Below, in pieces: positions 16,454 through 26,270 of a DNA stretch of 64,000 nucleotides. Made by a program: the position numbers and the translations under genes. The stretch's first letter is position 1; each line of letters opens with the position of its first letter. The notes below the pieces were generated by a model. That model saw only the letters and a list, made by a program, of their open reading frames with translations, was not told the origin of the DNA and did not search any database. The stretch covers positions 290,040 to 354,039 of the forward strand of contig NZ_JAFEUU010000005.1 of the NCBI RefSeq assembly GCF_017355885.1, given 5' to 3'. This stretch comes from Sabulicella rubraurantiaca. Lineage in GTDB: Bacteria; Pseudomonadota; Alphaproteobacteria; Acetobacterales; Acetobacteraceae.

Positions 16454-17473
16454 ATGAATGCTTCGATCCTCTCCCGTCGTGTGCTGGTCGCGGCGGCTCC
16501 CGCTCTTGTCGCGACCCAGGCCGCCGGCCAGGGTGCGGCACAGACGCTGCTCAACGTCTCCTATGATCCGACGCGCGAGTTCTATCGCGAGTTCAATGCA
16601 TCCTTCGCTGCTGCATGGGCCACGCGCGGGCAGGCGCGCCCGAACATCAGCACTTCGCATGGCGGCTCGGGCCGGCAGGCACGTGCCGTGATCGACGGGC
16701 TGCAGGCAGACGTAGTGACGCTCGCCCTTGCCTATGACATCGATGAGATCGCCGAGCGCGGGATCATCGCGCGCGACTGGCAACGGCGCCTGCCGAACAA
16801 CAGCGCGCCCTACACCTCCACCGTTGTCCTGCTGGTGCGGCGGGGCAACCCGAAGCAGATCCGTGACTGGGGCGACCTGCTGCGGACCGGCGTTTCGGTC
16901 GTCACGCCCAACCCCAAGACTTCCGGCGGGGCGCGCTGGAACTACCTCGCGCTCTGGGCCTGGGCGCTTCGCCAGCAGGGGGGCTCCCCGCAAGCTGCCG
17001 AACAGGCGGTGACGCAGCTCTACCGGCAGGTGCCCGTGCTCGACACCGGAGCGCGCGGCTCGACCACGACCTTCGTCCAGCGCGGCGTCGGCGACGTGTT
17101 CCTGTCCTGGGAGAACGAGGCACATCTTGCTCTCCAGGAGTTCCCGCAATCGGGACTGGAGATCATCTATCCCAGCCTGTCGATCCTGGCCGAGCCACCG
17201 GTGGCCGTGGTGGACGCGAATGTGGACCGACGCGGCACGCGCGCGCTGGCCGAGGCCTATCTGCAGCATCTCTACACGGAGGATGGGCAACGCCTGGCCG
17301 CGAAGCATCATTACCGCCCACGTGACGCTGCGATCCTGTCCGCCAACGCATCGCGATTCCCCGGCATGGAGCTGGCGACCGTGGACGATGTCTTCGGCGG
17401 ATGGGCAAACGCCCAGCGCACGCATTTCGCCGATGGCGGCGTGTTCGACCGCATCTACAGGCCAAGGCGTTGA
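16454..17473 (+). CDS. cysP: Sulfate/thiosulfate ABC transporter substrate-binding protein
   Basis: A 339-residue periplasmic receptor with a signal peptide ([20 protein letters not shown]). Hallmarks of the Sbp/CysP family include [61 protein letters not shown] and the [10 protein letters not shown] segment. It captures sulfate or thiosulfate for the CysTWA importer encoded immediately downstream. GGAGG eight bases before the ATG supports this start. Its stop overlaps the TTG start of cysT. Confidence 0.93.
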   Translation: MNASILSRRVLVAAAPALVATQAAGQGAAQTLLNVSYDPTREFYREFNASFAAAWATRGQARPNISTSHGGSGRQARAVIDGLQADVVTLALAYDIDEIAERGIIARDWQRRLPNNSAPYTSTVVLLVRRGNPKQIRDWGDLLRTGVSVVTPNPKTSGGARWNYLALWAWALRQQGGSPQAAEQAVTQLYRQVPVLDTGARGSTTTFVQRGVGDVFLSWENEAHLALQEFPQSGLEIIYPSLSILAEPPVAVVDANVDRRGTRALAEAYLQHLYTEDGQRLAAKHHYRPRDAAILSANASRFPGMELATVDDVFGGWANAQRTHFADGGVFDRIYRPRR

Positions 17474-18315
17474 GTGCGACGGCAAGCCTGTCGCGACCTA
17501 GCCGAAGGGCGCTGCCGGGATTCGGCTTGTCGCTCGGGCTGGCGCTGATCTGGCTCGGCCTCATCGTGATCATCCCGCTCGGCGCGCTGGCGCTGAAACC
17601 CTGGGAACTTGGGCCGGGCGGCGTGGTGGAGGTGCTGCTGGAGGGTCGCACCCTCGCGGCGCTGCGGCTTTCCTTCGGGGCGGCGTTATTGGCAGCGGGG
17701 CTGGCCGTGCCGCTGGGCCTTCTCTTCGCTTGGGTGGTGGTGCGTTATCGCTTTCCCGGGCGAAGGCTCCTGGACGCAGCGGTGGACCTCCCCTTTGCCC
17801 TGCCAACGGCGGTGGCGGGCCTCGCCCTCACCGCCCTGTTTGCGCCGAATGGTTGGCTGGGCGCACCGCTGGAGGCCTGGTTCGGCTGGAAGGTCGCATT
17901 CACCCCCGCGGGCATCGTCGTCGCCCTGGTGTTCGTCGCGCTGCCCTTCGCCGCACGTACCGTGGAGCCCGTGCTGCGCGACCTGCCCCCCGACATGGAG
18001 GAGGCGGCCGCGACCTTGGGAGCGACTCGCGCACAGGCGCTCTGGAGGGTTGTCCTTCCGTCGCTTCTTCCGGCGATGGTGACCGGCTTCGCCCTCGGCT
18101 TCGCGCGTGCCGTCGGCGAGTATGGCAGCGTGATCTTCATCGCCGGCAACATGCCGATGGTGAGCGAGATCGCCCCGCTCCTGATCCTCGTGAAGCTGGA
18201 GCAGTTCGACTATGCGGCGGCGGCGGCCGTCGGCCTCGCGATGCTGCTGCTGTCTTTCGTCATCCTGCTGGCCCTCAACCTCCTGCAACGCCGGCTGCGG
18301 CGTGCCGCCGCATGA
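17470..18315 (+). CDS. cysT: Sulfate ABC transporter permease CysT
   Basis: A 281-residue permease with six predicted spans and the ABC-permease EAA loop ([23 protein letters not shown]). [24 protein letters not shown] and the [14 protein letters not shown] segment are typical of CysT/CysU. The proposed start is the TTG at 17470, whose last bases overlap the upstream TGA stop (TTGA). It begins the protein at the usual length, and no ATG lies near. It pairs with CysW to form the membrane channel. Confidence 0.92.
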   Translation: MSATASLSRPSRRALPGFGLSLGLALIWLGLIVIIPLGALALKPWELGPGGVVEVLLEGRTLAALRLSFGAALLAAGLAVPLGLLFAWVVVRYRFPGRRLLDAAVDLPFALPTAVAGLALTALFAPNGWLGAPLEAWFGWKVAFTPAGIVVALVFVALPFAARTVEPVLRDLPPDMEEAAATLGATRAQALWRVVLPSLLPAMVTGFALGFARAVGEYGSVIFIAGNMPMVSEIAPLLILVKLEQFDYAAAAAVGLAMLLLSFVILLALNLLQRRLRRAAA

Positions 18316-19145
18316 GGCACGCGGCTACAGATTCGCCTTTGATGCGGTGGGGCCTGCCGGTGCTGGCGCTGGCACTTGCCGCGGTGCTCTTGCTGCTCCC
18401 CCTCGCGGCCGTGTTCACGGAGGCGCTGCGCAGGGGCTGGGAGGTCGCGGTGGCTGCCATTGCAGAACCGGATGCGCTCGCCGCAATCCGACTCACCTTG
18501 CTTGTCGCGGCGATCTCGGTCCCGGTGAACACGATTGGCGGCATCGCGGCCGCCTGGGCCGTAACCAAGCATGACTTCCCCGGCAAGCGCGTGCTGGTGA
18601 CCTGGATCGAGATCCCCTTTTCCGTCTCGCCGGTCATTTCGGGCCTGGTCTTCGTCCTGCTCTTCGGGGCGCAAGGCTATTTTGGCCCTTGGCTCCGTGA
18701 GAGGGACATCCAGATCATCTTCGCCCTCCCAGGGCTTGTCCTCGCAACGGTCTTCGTCACCTTTCCCTTCGTCGCGCGCACCCTCATCCCGCTGATGCAG
18801 GAGCAGGGCCGGGACGAGGAGGAAGCGGCGGCCACGCTAGGCGCGTCCGGGTGGCAGACCTTCCTGCGGGTCACACTGCCCAATGTGAAATGGGCGCTGC
18901 TGGCGGGCGTCCTGCTCTGCAACGCACGTGCCATGGGGGAGTTCGGGGCTGTGTCCGTCGTGTCAGGGCATATCCGCGGGCAGACCAACACCATGCCACT
19001 TCATGTCGAGATCCTCTATAACGAGTATATGTTCGCGGGCGCCTTCGCGGTGTCGGCGCTGCTCGCCCTGCTGGGCCTCGTCACCCTGGCCGCGAAGGCG
19101 GTTCTCGAACGGCTGTCTGATCGGCGGCTGGGGAGCAAGGCATGA
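18312..19145 (+). CDS. cysW: Sulfate ABC transporter permease CysW
   Basis: A 277-residue six-span permease. Family motifs include [43 protein letters not shown] (EAA loop) and [21 protein letters not shown] with [10 protein letters not shown]. Start and stop overlap both neighbours by ATGA junctions, showing coupled translation within the cysPTWA operon. The same frame is open further upstream, but that part is only a shadow of cysT. Confidence 0.93.
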   Translation: MRHAATDSPLMRWGLPVLALALAAVLLLLPLAAVFTEALRRGWEVAVAAIAEPDALAAIRLTLLVAAISVPVNTIGGIAAAWAVTKHDFPGKRVLVTWIEIPFSVSPVISGLVFVLLFGAQGYFGPWLRERDIQIIFALPGLVLATVFVTFPFVARTLIPLMQEQGRDEEEAAATLGASGWQTFLRVTLPNVKWALLAGVLLCNARAMGEFGAVSVVSGHIRGQTNTMPLHVEILYNEYMFAGAFAVSALLALLGLVTLAAKAVLERLSDRRLGSKA

Positions 19146-20212
19146 CGGTCGAGCTGCGGGGAGTCACGCGGCGCTTCGGCGACATTGCCGCGCTTCAGGA
19201 CGTCACTCTCGCCGCGGCCCCGGGCGAGTTCCTCGCGCTTCTCGGGCCATCGGGCTCCGGCAAGACGACACTCCTGCGGATCCTGGCGGGTCTGGATTTC
19301 CCGGATGAGGGCGAGGTGCTGATCGCGGGGCGCGACGTCGCGCGGGTGCCGGCGCGGGAGCGGGGCGTCGGCGTCGTGCTGCAGCATTACGCGCTGTTCC
19401 GTCACATGACCGTGTTCGAGAATGTCGCCTTCGGGTTGCGCGTGCGGCCACGGCGGACGCGCCCTTCTGAAGACGAGATCATGCGGCGCGTCGGGAGGCT
19501 GCTGGATCTGGTTCAGATTCCCGAGCTTTCAGAGCGGTGGCCAGACCAGCTTTCCGGAGGGCAGCGTCAGCGCGTGGCATTGGCGCGTGCCCTCGCCATC
19601 GAACCACCGCTTCTGCTCCTGGATGAGCCCTTTGCCGCGCTCGACGCGCTGGTGCGCAAGGAGGTGCGGCGATGGGTGAGGGGCCTCCATGACCGCGTCG
19701 GCCTCACCTCGGTCCTCGTCACGCACGACCAGGAGGAGGCGATGGAGATGGCCGACCGCGTCGCAGTGATGGACCAGGGGCGGATCGTGCAGTGCGCCGA
19801 GCCGGACGAGTTGCTGGCGCAGCCGGCCTCGCCTTTCGTCGCCGGCTTCCTGGGGGAGACGAACCGCCTGCGGGGAGAGGTGCGGGCAGGGTGGCTGCAC
19901 CTTCCTGGGATCGGGAGGGCAGGGCCGCTCGACCTTGCGGATGGCGAGGCTGAGGCCTTTGTCCGGCCGGGTGACTTGCAGGTCCGGGCCGCGACAGAGG
20001 GGGCCGCGCGGGTGCGCGCCTGCCGGCCATCGCCTGCGGGCGGGAACCGTGTCCTCCTGGAGACCGACAGCGCCCTGCTGGAGGGGGTGTCACCGGAACG
20101 ACTGGATCGCGGCAGCCCCTGCGAGGCGGTGATCGCGGCGGCCATCGTCTTCGGCGCCAATGGCGACCGCGTGCTGTTCAGCGCGGTCCAGAACACGGTG
20201 CCGGCGGGTTGA
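19142..20212 (+). CDS. cysA: Sulfate ABC transporter ATP-binding protein CysA
   Basis: A 356-residue ATPase. Walker A is GPSGSGKTT (residues 35-43), the signature is LSGGQRQR (137-144), Walker B is LLLLDEP (157-163), and the switch histidine is in [13 protein letters not shown]. The C-terminal ~115 residues form the TOBE-like regulatory domain common in CysA. It energises sulfate/thiosulfate import with CysT and CysW. It ends the operon; no clear terminator was found within 200 bases downstream. Confidence 0.93.
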   Translation: MTVELRGVTRRFGDIAALQDVTLAAAPGEFLALLGPSGSGKTTLLRILAGLDFPDEGEVLIAGRDVARVPARERGVGVVLQHYALFRHMTVFENVAFGLRVRPRRTRPSEDEIMRRVGRLLDLVQIPELSERWPDQLSGGQRQRVALARALAIEPPLLLLDEPFAALDALVRKEVRRWVRGLHDRVGLTSVLVTHDQEEAMEMADRVAVMDQGRIVQCAEPDELLAQPASPFVAGFLGETNRLRGEVRAGWLHLPGIGRAGPLDLADGEAEAFVRPGDLQVRAATEGAARVRACRPSPAGGNRVLLETDSALLEGVSPERLDRGSPCEAVIAAAIVFGANGDRVLFSAVQNTVPAG

Positions 20213-20448
20213 GGGCGGTGACACTGCAAGGTTCGCGTGGGGACGCCTTGGCAGCCTGATTTCTGAACGCAAGATCGCTTCCGGGTCGTTCAGGCAGTTC
20301 CAGCGCGCCAACAGTGGGGTCAGTCCTCTGCGCGAGGCGCTGCAAGGGCCGGAAGCCGAAATCTCGACAGCGGGCCTCGCTTTCGCGCTAGCAAGGCCAG
20401 GCTGATGGATCTCGCGCCCAGGTCACTTGGCCCTCTGGCACCGGCGCG

Positions 20449-20960
20449 ATGGCCGTCCTCATTCGGGCCCAGAACTGGGCGGCGACACCGCCCGGCCTAA
20501 TCGAGCGCTGGCAGGTGAGACTGCGGATGGCTGTGGGACTGATGCTGGCCACCCCACAGCCCGCCTGCATTGCCTGGGGACCTGCACTGACCACCCTCTA
20601 CAATGATGCCTGCATTGCCCTGCTCGGAACGAAGCATCCGGAGGTGCTGGACCGGCCCTGCGCCTCTGCCTGGCCGGAGGCGTTCGCCATGCCTCGCCGG
20701 GCGATCGATGCGATGATGGCAGGGGAAGTGCAGGTCGTCGCGGACCAGGAGGTCACGCTCGCCGGGACTGCTGATAACCCGGCGCGCTGGTTCACCTTCG
20801 CATTGGACCCCCCTCCGCGACGATGACGGTCGCGTTGTCGAGTTTCACGGCGCCGTTGCCGAGACGACCGGGCAAGTGATGGCGTAGCGCCGGCTCGCCG
20901 ACGCCGAGGCGGCGCTGCGCGAGAGCGAAACGCAGCTCCAGCTGGTTCGGCCATCATGCG
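20449..20960 (+). pseudogene. Decayed PAS-domain sensor N-terminus
   Basis: The frame begins NWAATPPGLIERWQVRLRMA with LMLATPQPACIAWGPALTTLYNDA, the opening PAS domain of multi-PAS histidine kinases. Three lesions are visible. A C6 run at 20808-20813 has one C too many: reading with five Cs restores PLRDDDGRVVEFHGAVAETT. In that restored frame a TAG at 20885-20887 sits where a glutamine codon would fit, before RRLADAEAALRESETQLQLV. The homology then stops near 20950, so the kinase core is gone. An intact HWE kinase gene begins about 220 bases further on. Confidence 0.75.
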
Positions 20961-21179
20961 ACATGTCCCTTTCGGGCCATCATCCTAGCCAACGCGCCGT
21001 CCGAGCGCCGGTGTCTGGGGTTGGCGTGCGGGCAAACTCGCGCACCGCGCCATCCTTGCCCGAATGGCCGGCCGGTCGTGCGCCCATGAAACCAAGGACG
21101 CCTTCCACGTGCTGTTCGGCCAATAGTGCCGTCGTGCCATCATGCTAGGCTAGGGCAGGCAAGACACCAGGGCAGGGGT

Positions 21180-22610
21180 ATGGCACGGGACAGCGCGCCG
21201 GAACCGGGCAGCACCAGACCGCCATCGGCCGAGCTCGAGGCCGAGCTGGAGCAGGCCCTTGTCACGCTGGAGGATGCCCGCGAGGAGGCGGCTGCCCTAG
21301 CCCGGCAACGAGACGATTTGTGGCGTGAGAACCTTGCCCTCAGGAGCGAGCTCTCGGCGGAGCGAGGGCGCAGGACGCTGCGCGAGGCCGCGGCCGAGGA
21401 GGTGCGCCGGAGGTACGACGAAACCGCCGCAACGCTGGCGGGGCAGGTCGAAGAGGCCGCCACACGCGAGGAACTCGCGGTCTCCCTTGAAGAGTTGCGG
21501 ATCACGACGGAGGCGCTGGAGGAGGCGAACACGTCCCTCACCAGCCTCAACGAGGGGCTGCAGGAAGCCGTCGCCGCGCGCACCTCGGAACTCGAGGCGG
21601 CCAACGCGGCGCTTCGCGAGCGCGAGGAGTGGCTGCGGCTGATCTTCGAGGGCGCGACCGACTACGCCATCTTCGCCATGGACGCCGAAGGGCGGGTGGC
21701 GGAGTGGAATAGCGGCGCCGAGCGGCTGCTCGGCTTCCGGGCCGATGAGGTGTTGGGCCGAAAGCCGGTGGGAATGTGGACGCCCGAGGACAGGGCCACG
21801 CGCCAGCCTGAACTGGAGATGTGCAGTGCCGTGGAAGTGGGGCGAGCGGAGGATAACCGCTGGCACCTGCGGCAGGATGGCTCGCGCTTCTGGGCGGTGG
21901 GGGTGATGACGCCGCTCTTCGATCATGACGGGCAGTTGCGGGGCTTCCTGAAGATCCTGCGCGACTGCACCGCGGAACGGGCCGCGGAAGAGAAGCGGAA
22001 GGTGCTGCAGGCCGAGCTGAACCATCGCGTCAAGAACACCCTCGCCGTCGTGCAGGCCGTCGTGGCGCAGACGCTGCGGAATGCCACGATGCCCGAGGAG
22101 CTTCAGGAAGCGTTGACATCACGCCTGACGGCGCTGGCGCGCTCGCACGATCTGCTGACCCGAAACGACTGGGGTGGCGCCCCGCTCGCCGAGATCCTCG
22201 GCCAGACCCTGGCGCCGCACGCCGCGACGGCTGGCGAGGGCCGCATCGTGCTGTCCGGTCCGCCCGTGCTGCTGCCAGCTGGGGCCGTGGTGACGTTGAA
22301 CCTGGCTTTCCACGAACTGGCGACGAATGCCGCCAAGTATGGCGCGCTCTCGGTCCCGGAGGGACGCGTCGAGGTGTCCTGGGGCCTTATGCGACCTGAG
22401 CCGGGGGCGCCACCTCTCGTGGATCTGACGTGGCGCGAGCGCGGCGGGCCCGCTGTTCGTCCCCCGAGCCGCAGGGGCTTCGGCTCCCGTCTGATCGAGA
22501 CCGTGCTTGCGCGCGAGTTCAAGGCCGAGGTGCGGCTCGATTTCCCGCCGGACGGCGTCGAATGCGGCATCCGGCTGCCGCTCACGACGGCTGGTGAGGC
22601 TGCCGCCTGA
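21180..22610 (+). CDS. HWE-family sensor histidine kinase with PAS domain
   Basis: A 476-residue soluble kinase. Residues about 16-150 are a long coiled coil, 151-268 a PAS domain (IFEGATDYAIFAMDAEGRVAEWN, ending FLKILRDCTAERAAEE), then the dimerisation/phosphoacceptor region AELNHRVKNTLAVVQAVVAQ with H282 as the phosphorylated histidine. The ATPase lobe has the N-box FHELATNAAKYGALS and the HWE-specific WRERGGPAV, with GFGSRLIE as the G box. No transmembrane segment or response regulator is nearby. Such kinases often feed the alphaproteobacterial general stress or light responses. The start is the ATG at 21180. Confidence 0.88.
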   Translation: MARDSAPEPGSTRPPSAELEAELEQALVTLEDAREEAAALARQRDDLWRENLALRSELSAERGRRTLREAAAEEVRRRYDETAATLAGQVEEAATREELAVSLEELRITTEALEEANTSLTSLNEGLQEAVAARTSELEAANAALREREEWLRLIFEGATDYAIFAMDAEGRVAEWNSGAERLLGFRADEVLGRKPVGMWTPEDRATRQPELEMCSAVEVGRAEDNRWHLRQDGSRFWAVGVMTPLFDHDGQLRGFLKILRDCTAERAAEEKRKVLQAELNHRVKNTLAVVQAVVAQTLRNATMPEELQEALTSRLTALARSHDLLTRNDWGGAPLAEILGQTLAPHAATAGEGRIVLSGPPVLLPAGAVVTLNLAFHELATNAAKYGALSVPEGRVEVSWGLMRPEPGAPPLVDLTWRERGGPAVRPPSRRGFGSRLIETVLAREFKAEVRLDFPPDGVECGIRLPLTTAGEAAA

Positions 22611-22813
22611 GGAGGCGGCGTGCCTCGCGCGGCTTGGAGCACTGCGGTGGCTGACAAGCCCGAGGAGTAAAGGCGTGATGCCGGGCGCGCACGGCACATG
22701 ATGTCTAGCATGGCTTGGCTTGAGTGGGCGGGACCTTCCGGCGTGCCTCACGTGCCAAGCAATCGGGGAGAATGGCGTGTCCAGCGCTTGAAGATTGTCG
22801 CAGGCGAGGGCGG

Positions 22814-23884
22814 TCAGCGCCTCTCGTGTCGGTCTGAACGCGCTCCGTGTTCGGGCATGTGTGCCGTAGCCATCCACCGGAAGCGCTGGCGGTATTGAAG
22901 GGGAGAGATGCCCGTGGCGCGCTTGAAGATGCGGCGGAAGGCGGCGGGTTCGGTATAGCCGACCCCCTCGGCGATCACGTCGATCGGCGTGTCGGTCGTC
23001 TCCAGCATCTGCTTGGCTTCCTCGATGCGCAGCGACTGCACGTAGTCGAGGGGCGCATACCCCGTCACGGTCTGGAAGCGACGCACGAAGCTGCGCGATG
23101 CGAGGCCGGAGACCTGCGTCATCGCGGCCACCGGATTGGCGCGGGCGTAGTTGTCGGCGATCCAGGCCTGCGCCGCGGCCACCGCCGCGTCGTCGTGCTG
23201 CCGTGGACGGACCCGCGCGGCAAAGGGAAGCTGACCATCGCTGCGGTCGCCGAACAGGAACAGCTTGGCGGTGCGGCGCGCTTCCTCCTCGCCGCAGAAA
23301 CGCGCCACGAGGTAAAGCGCCAGATCCGTCCATGAGGCGTTGGCACCGGACGTCACGAGCCGATGCTCGGCCCCCGCCGTCACCAGAACCCGCTCGGGAC
23401 GGAGGCGGACGTCCGGGTAGCGGCTGCGGATCTGGTCAGTCGCGGCCCAGTGGCAGGTGGCCTCCTCGCCATCCAGCAATCCCGCCTCTGCCAGCATCAA
23501 AGAGCCGGTGCAGACCGAGCAGACCAGTGCACCTTGCGCATGCTGGCGCCGCAGCCACTCGACGGTCTCGGGCCAGCGACCGCGCGTCTCCTCATCGCGC
23601 CCCACGGCCAGGTCGCACACGATCACGATGTCCGCGCGCTTTGCCTCGGCAAAGCTGAGATCTGGCGTGACGGGAAGGCCGACCAGATTCCGGAACGGCT
23701 GCCGGCTCGCAGCGACGATGCGCGGGAGGAAACGCCGCGGTCCAGGGGGCCATCCGGTCAGCATCTCCCAGCCCGAACCGACGAAGGAAAGCACCTCGTA
23801 GAACCCATTCAGCACCCCGGTCGCGATCTCGGGCACTGCCACCAGGCAGACCGAGATGCGGGCCGGAGCAAAGGGCGTAGTCAT
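22814..23884 (-). CDS. GlxA-type AraC family regulator
   Basis: A 356-residue regulator with an N-terminal DJ-1/PfpI-like domain (residues about 8-200; ADIVIVCDLAVG, then ALVCSVCTGSLMLAEAGLLDG with the nucleophile-elbow cysteine) and a C-terminal AraC pair of helix-turn-helix motifs (about 245-345; RSFVRRFQTVTGYAPLDYVQ and IDVIAEGVGYTEPAAFRRIFK). GlxA relatives sense small metabolites, but the ligand is unknown here. It is transcribed divergently from the exported nitroreductase-like gene, 109 bases away, which is a plausible target. Confidence 0.9.
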   Translation of the reverse strand: MTTPFAPARISVCLVAVPEIATGVLNGFYEVLSFVGSGWEMLTGWPPGPRRFLPRIVAASRQPFRNLVGLPVTPDLSFAEAKRADIVIVCDLAVGRDEETRGRWPETVEWLRRQHAQGALVCSVCTGSLMLAEAGLLDGEEATCHWAATDQIRSRYPDVRLRPERVLVTAGAEHRLVTSGANASWTDLALYLVARFCGEEEARRTAKLFLFGDRSDGQLPFAARVRPRQHDDAAVAAAQAWIADNYARANPVAAMTQVSGLASRSFVRRFQTVTGYAPLDYVQSLRIEEAKQMLETTDTPIDVIAEGVGYTEPAAFRRIFKRATGISPLQYRQRFRWMATAHMPEHGARSDRHERR

Positions 23885-23993
23885 CCGGTGAGCGTGGCAC
23901 ATTCGGACCGGTTTCGTCGATTGTGTGCCTGACGCCCTGCGCGTCCCCCGTGCGATTGGCGGTGCGTCGCCACCAAGTCCACGGGAGACATCC

Positions 23994-25385
23994 ATGTTCG
24001 AGATCACCAGACGCAAGCTGCAGGGGGCCAGCCTACTCGGTGCCGGCATGCTCCTCGGCGGCCTCGGTTTCGCCCGGGCGGAGACCCTCACCACGAGGGG
24101 CCGGCTTATGCTCGGTTCCAGCGCCGCGCGCCCCAAAGGCCTTGTCCAGGCTGCGAATTTTCCGCTGATCGAAGCGATCCATGGCCGCCGTTCGCGGCGC
24201 TTCGCCAAGGGGGCGTCGATCCCTGACGGGCCGCTCGCCTTTACCTCGCGCCATTCGCCCGAGGCGCTGGATCCGCTGGAGCAGATGCTGCTGATCGCCA
24301 CCATCGCCGGGAATACCGGATGGGCCGAACTTTTCGCGCACCATCCGGGATACGCGGCCCGCTTGCCCAACTACACGGCGGCAGCGGGCGGACGCAGCTT
24401 CCCTTCCTCGGCTGGCTTCAACACGTCGGAGTTCTTTTTCACCGACGACACCGGCGTCTATTTCCTGCCGACGCGCGACATGACCCCCCTGCCAGCGGAT
24501 GGCGGTACGGATCTGAGCGGATGGTTGGCCGCGCACCGCGCCCGCATCGTCAAGCTGGCCGATGGACGGCTGAACATCCCGGCGGAGATGCCGCACATGG
24601 AAGGGCACAACACCTGGTGCGCGAACGTGGCCGGCTCCACCCTCGTCTTCCCGGTGGCCGATGTTGCGCAGCACGTGATCCTGCTGCTGCTCTACCTCGT
24701 GCAGAACGGCACCGGGATCTATGACGACGTCAATGGTCGGCAGATCCCGGGGCTGGAGCGCTACGCGCATCGGCTGAACATGGAGGTCGCCTATCCCCTG
24801 ACCTTCCTCGAGCAGATCGCGCTCACTGACGTGTCGGTCGAGATGGGCACGGCCTGCTATGCTGGGGCCCTGATGCTTCAGGCGCTGGGCCTCGGCGGCT
24901 GGATGTACACAGGGCTCAATCCATTCACCGTCATGGGGGCGAGCGGCGATCCTTCAGTGCCAGGCCTTGGCTTCCGCTTCGACATTTTGCCGGGGAACCC
25001 CCTCCCGTACTTCACCGGATTGCCGGGCATCTTTGAGGCGCATGTGCCGCCGCACCACGCGACCATGCGCGCTGCCGTCGAGGCGGCGGTCGCGCGTAAA
25101 TTCGGCGCAGGCGGACCCTTCGACCCGAAGCAGGGCGGGCCCTATCGCGAGAACGCAGCCGTCCGGTCGAGCGCGGCGCAGATCGACGCTGAGGCGATCG
25201 AGATCACCACACTGATGGCGGAATACGTGTTCTCGACCTTCGGTCGCTTCCCTGCGACGGTGCCGGCGGTGTTCCTCAAGACCTACCTGCAGGCACACCG
25301 GCTCGACACCGATTTCTACGACCGGCACTTCGCGCCAGGGGCGTATCTCCAGACCCATGCCGAGCATGATCGCAACTGGGGCTGA
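23994..25385 (+). CDS. Tat-exported nitroreductase-like protein
   Basis: A 463-residue protein with a Tat-type signal (MFEITRRKLQGASLLGAGML). The segment FPLIEAIHGRRSRRFAKGAS followed by PLDPLEQMLLIATIAGNTGW resembles the opening of nitroreductase-fold flavoproteins, where RRS-R contacts the flavin phosphate. GGWMYTGLNPFTVMG and a long C-terminal alpha-helical region follow. Its length is well beyond ordinary nitroreductases (about 200 residues), so extra domains are present. Substrate and cofactor are unknown. The start is ATG 23994, where the signal begins. Its nearest regulator is the divergent GlxA-type gene. Confidence 0.6.
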   Translation: MFEITRRKLQGASLLGAGMLLGGLGFARAETLTTRGRLMLGSSAARPKGLVQAANFPLIEAIHGRRSRRFAKGASIPDGPLAFTSRHSPEALDPLEQMLLIATIAGNTGWAELFAHHPGYAARLPNYTAAAGGRSFPSSAGFNTSEFFFTDDTGVYFLPTRDMTPLPADGGTDLSGWLAAHRARIVKLADGRLNIPAEMPHMEGHNTWCANVAGSTLVFPVADVAQHVILLLLYLVQNGTGIYDDVNGRQIPGLERYAHRLNMEVAYPLTFLEQIALTDVSVEMGTACYAGALMLQALGLGGWMYTGLNPFTVMGASGDPSVPGLGFRFDILPGNPLPYFTGLPGIFEAHVPPHHATMRAAVEAAVARKFGAGGPFDPKQGGPYRENAAVRSSAAQIDAEAIEITTLMAEYVFSTFGRFPATVPAVFLKTYLQAHRLDTDFYDRHFAPGAYLQTHAEHDRNWG

Positions 25386-26183
25386 GCGAAGGCGGCTGGA
25401 GTGAGGCACGGGGCGGGATGCAGCCTCGTCCGGTGCCAACGAGAGGTCGCGGCGACGGGAGCTTGGTCCCGGTCGACACCGCCGCAGAGGCGGTTCGATC
25501 GTCAGGCCGCGCCAGGAGCTTTGATGGCCGGCCCCATGCGTCGCGGGCCAGACGCGCCTCAAGTGTGATGAAGGAGCATTGTAGCTGGCGATTTGAAGGC
25601 AGTCACCGCGGCGGCACGACCTGTTGCTATCAGGGTGGCGAAGTATGCCCGCGGGGTCGATCCGGTAGAGTGGTCTGGGAGGCGCCAAAATATGACGAGG
25701 GCATGTTCGACAAATTATTGCGCACTGTTCATTTCATTCGATTTCTCGCGCGCAGTTTGAGACTTGCCGCGAGATATCCTTGAGGCGAATGCAAATTATA
25801 GTTGCAATTTTTGCTTCTGCACACGCGTTGCGCGGAATAGCTGCAGAGGGCGCGTCTTCCACAGCAGTCTGAGGAGGGCGCTCGGCTAGCGCGCAGGGTG
25901 ACCCTGTTCTGTGCACGCCTCGAACTGAAGAAGTGTAGGTGCTTATCGCAACGATTGTGGTCAGCAATCAGGTAATTGCGCGAACGACAAACGGGGAGAG
26001 TCGGTAGTGCTGACGGCCAAGGCAGCGATTCCGAGGGCTAGGTTACCCGGCGCAACTGTTACTGACGCCGCGAAGGCCACTGCTGATTAATGCATCTAAT
26101 GGTTGAGTCAGAATCCTTTACGCATCCGCTGACGCGTGCTCAATCATCTCCCTAAGTCATTAAGAAATAGACATTTTATCGAC
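25386..26183. other. Long GC-poor intergenic region
   Basis: About 800 bases carry no gene I can support. From about 25690 to 26180 the base composition drops well below that of the flanking genes, with runs of A and T unusual for this genome. The right end leads into a sigma-54 promoter. The low GC and lack of genes could reflect an upstream regulatory region with activator sites or a decayed transferred segment. No repeat, tRNA or insertion sequence was recognised. Confidence 0.45.
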
Positions 26184-26200
26184 TGGCATGAGCCTTGCTT
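26184..26200 (+). promoter_or_regulatory. Sigma-54 (-24/-12) promoter
   Basis: TGGCATGAGCCTTGCTT matches the RpoN consensus TGGCAYG-N4-TTGCW, with GG at 26185-26186 and GC at 26197-26198, ten bases apart as required. It lies about 70 bases upstream of the PEP-CTERM gene start. RpoN with PrsR-type activators is known to control PEP-CTERM genes in other bacteria. Confidence 0.75.
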
Positions 26201-26270
26201 CCAGTTGGATGCGCCCGTGGCGGGCGTGTGCTGGGCCGCCGCAGCAGCCCAAACTAGGAGAAAAAACACC

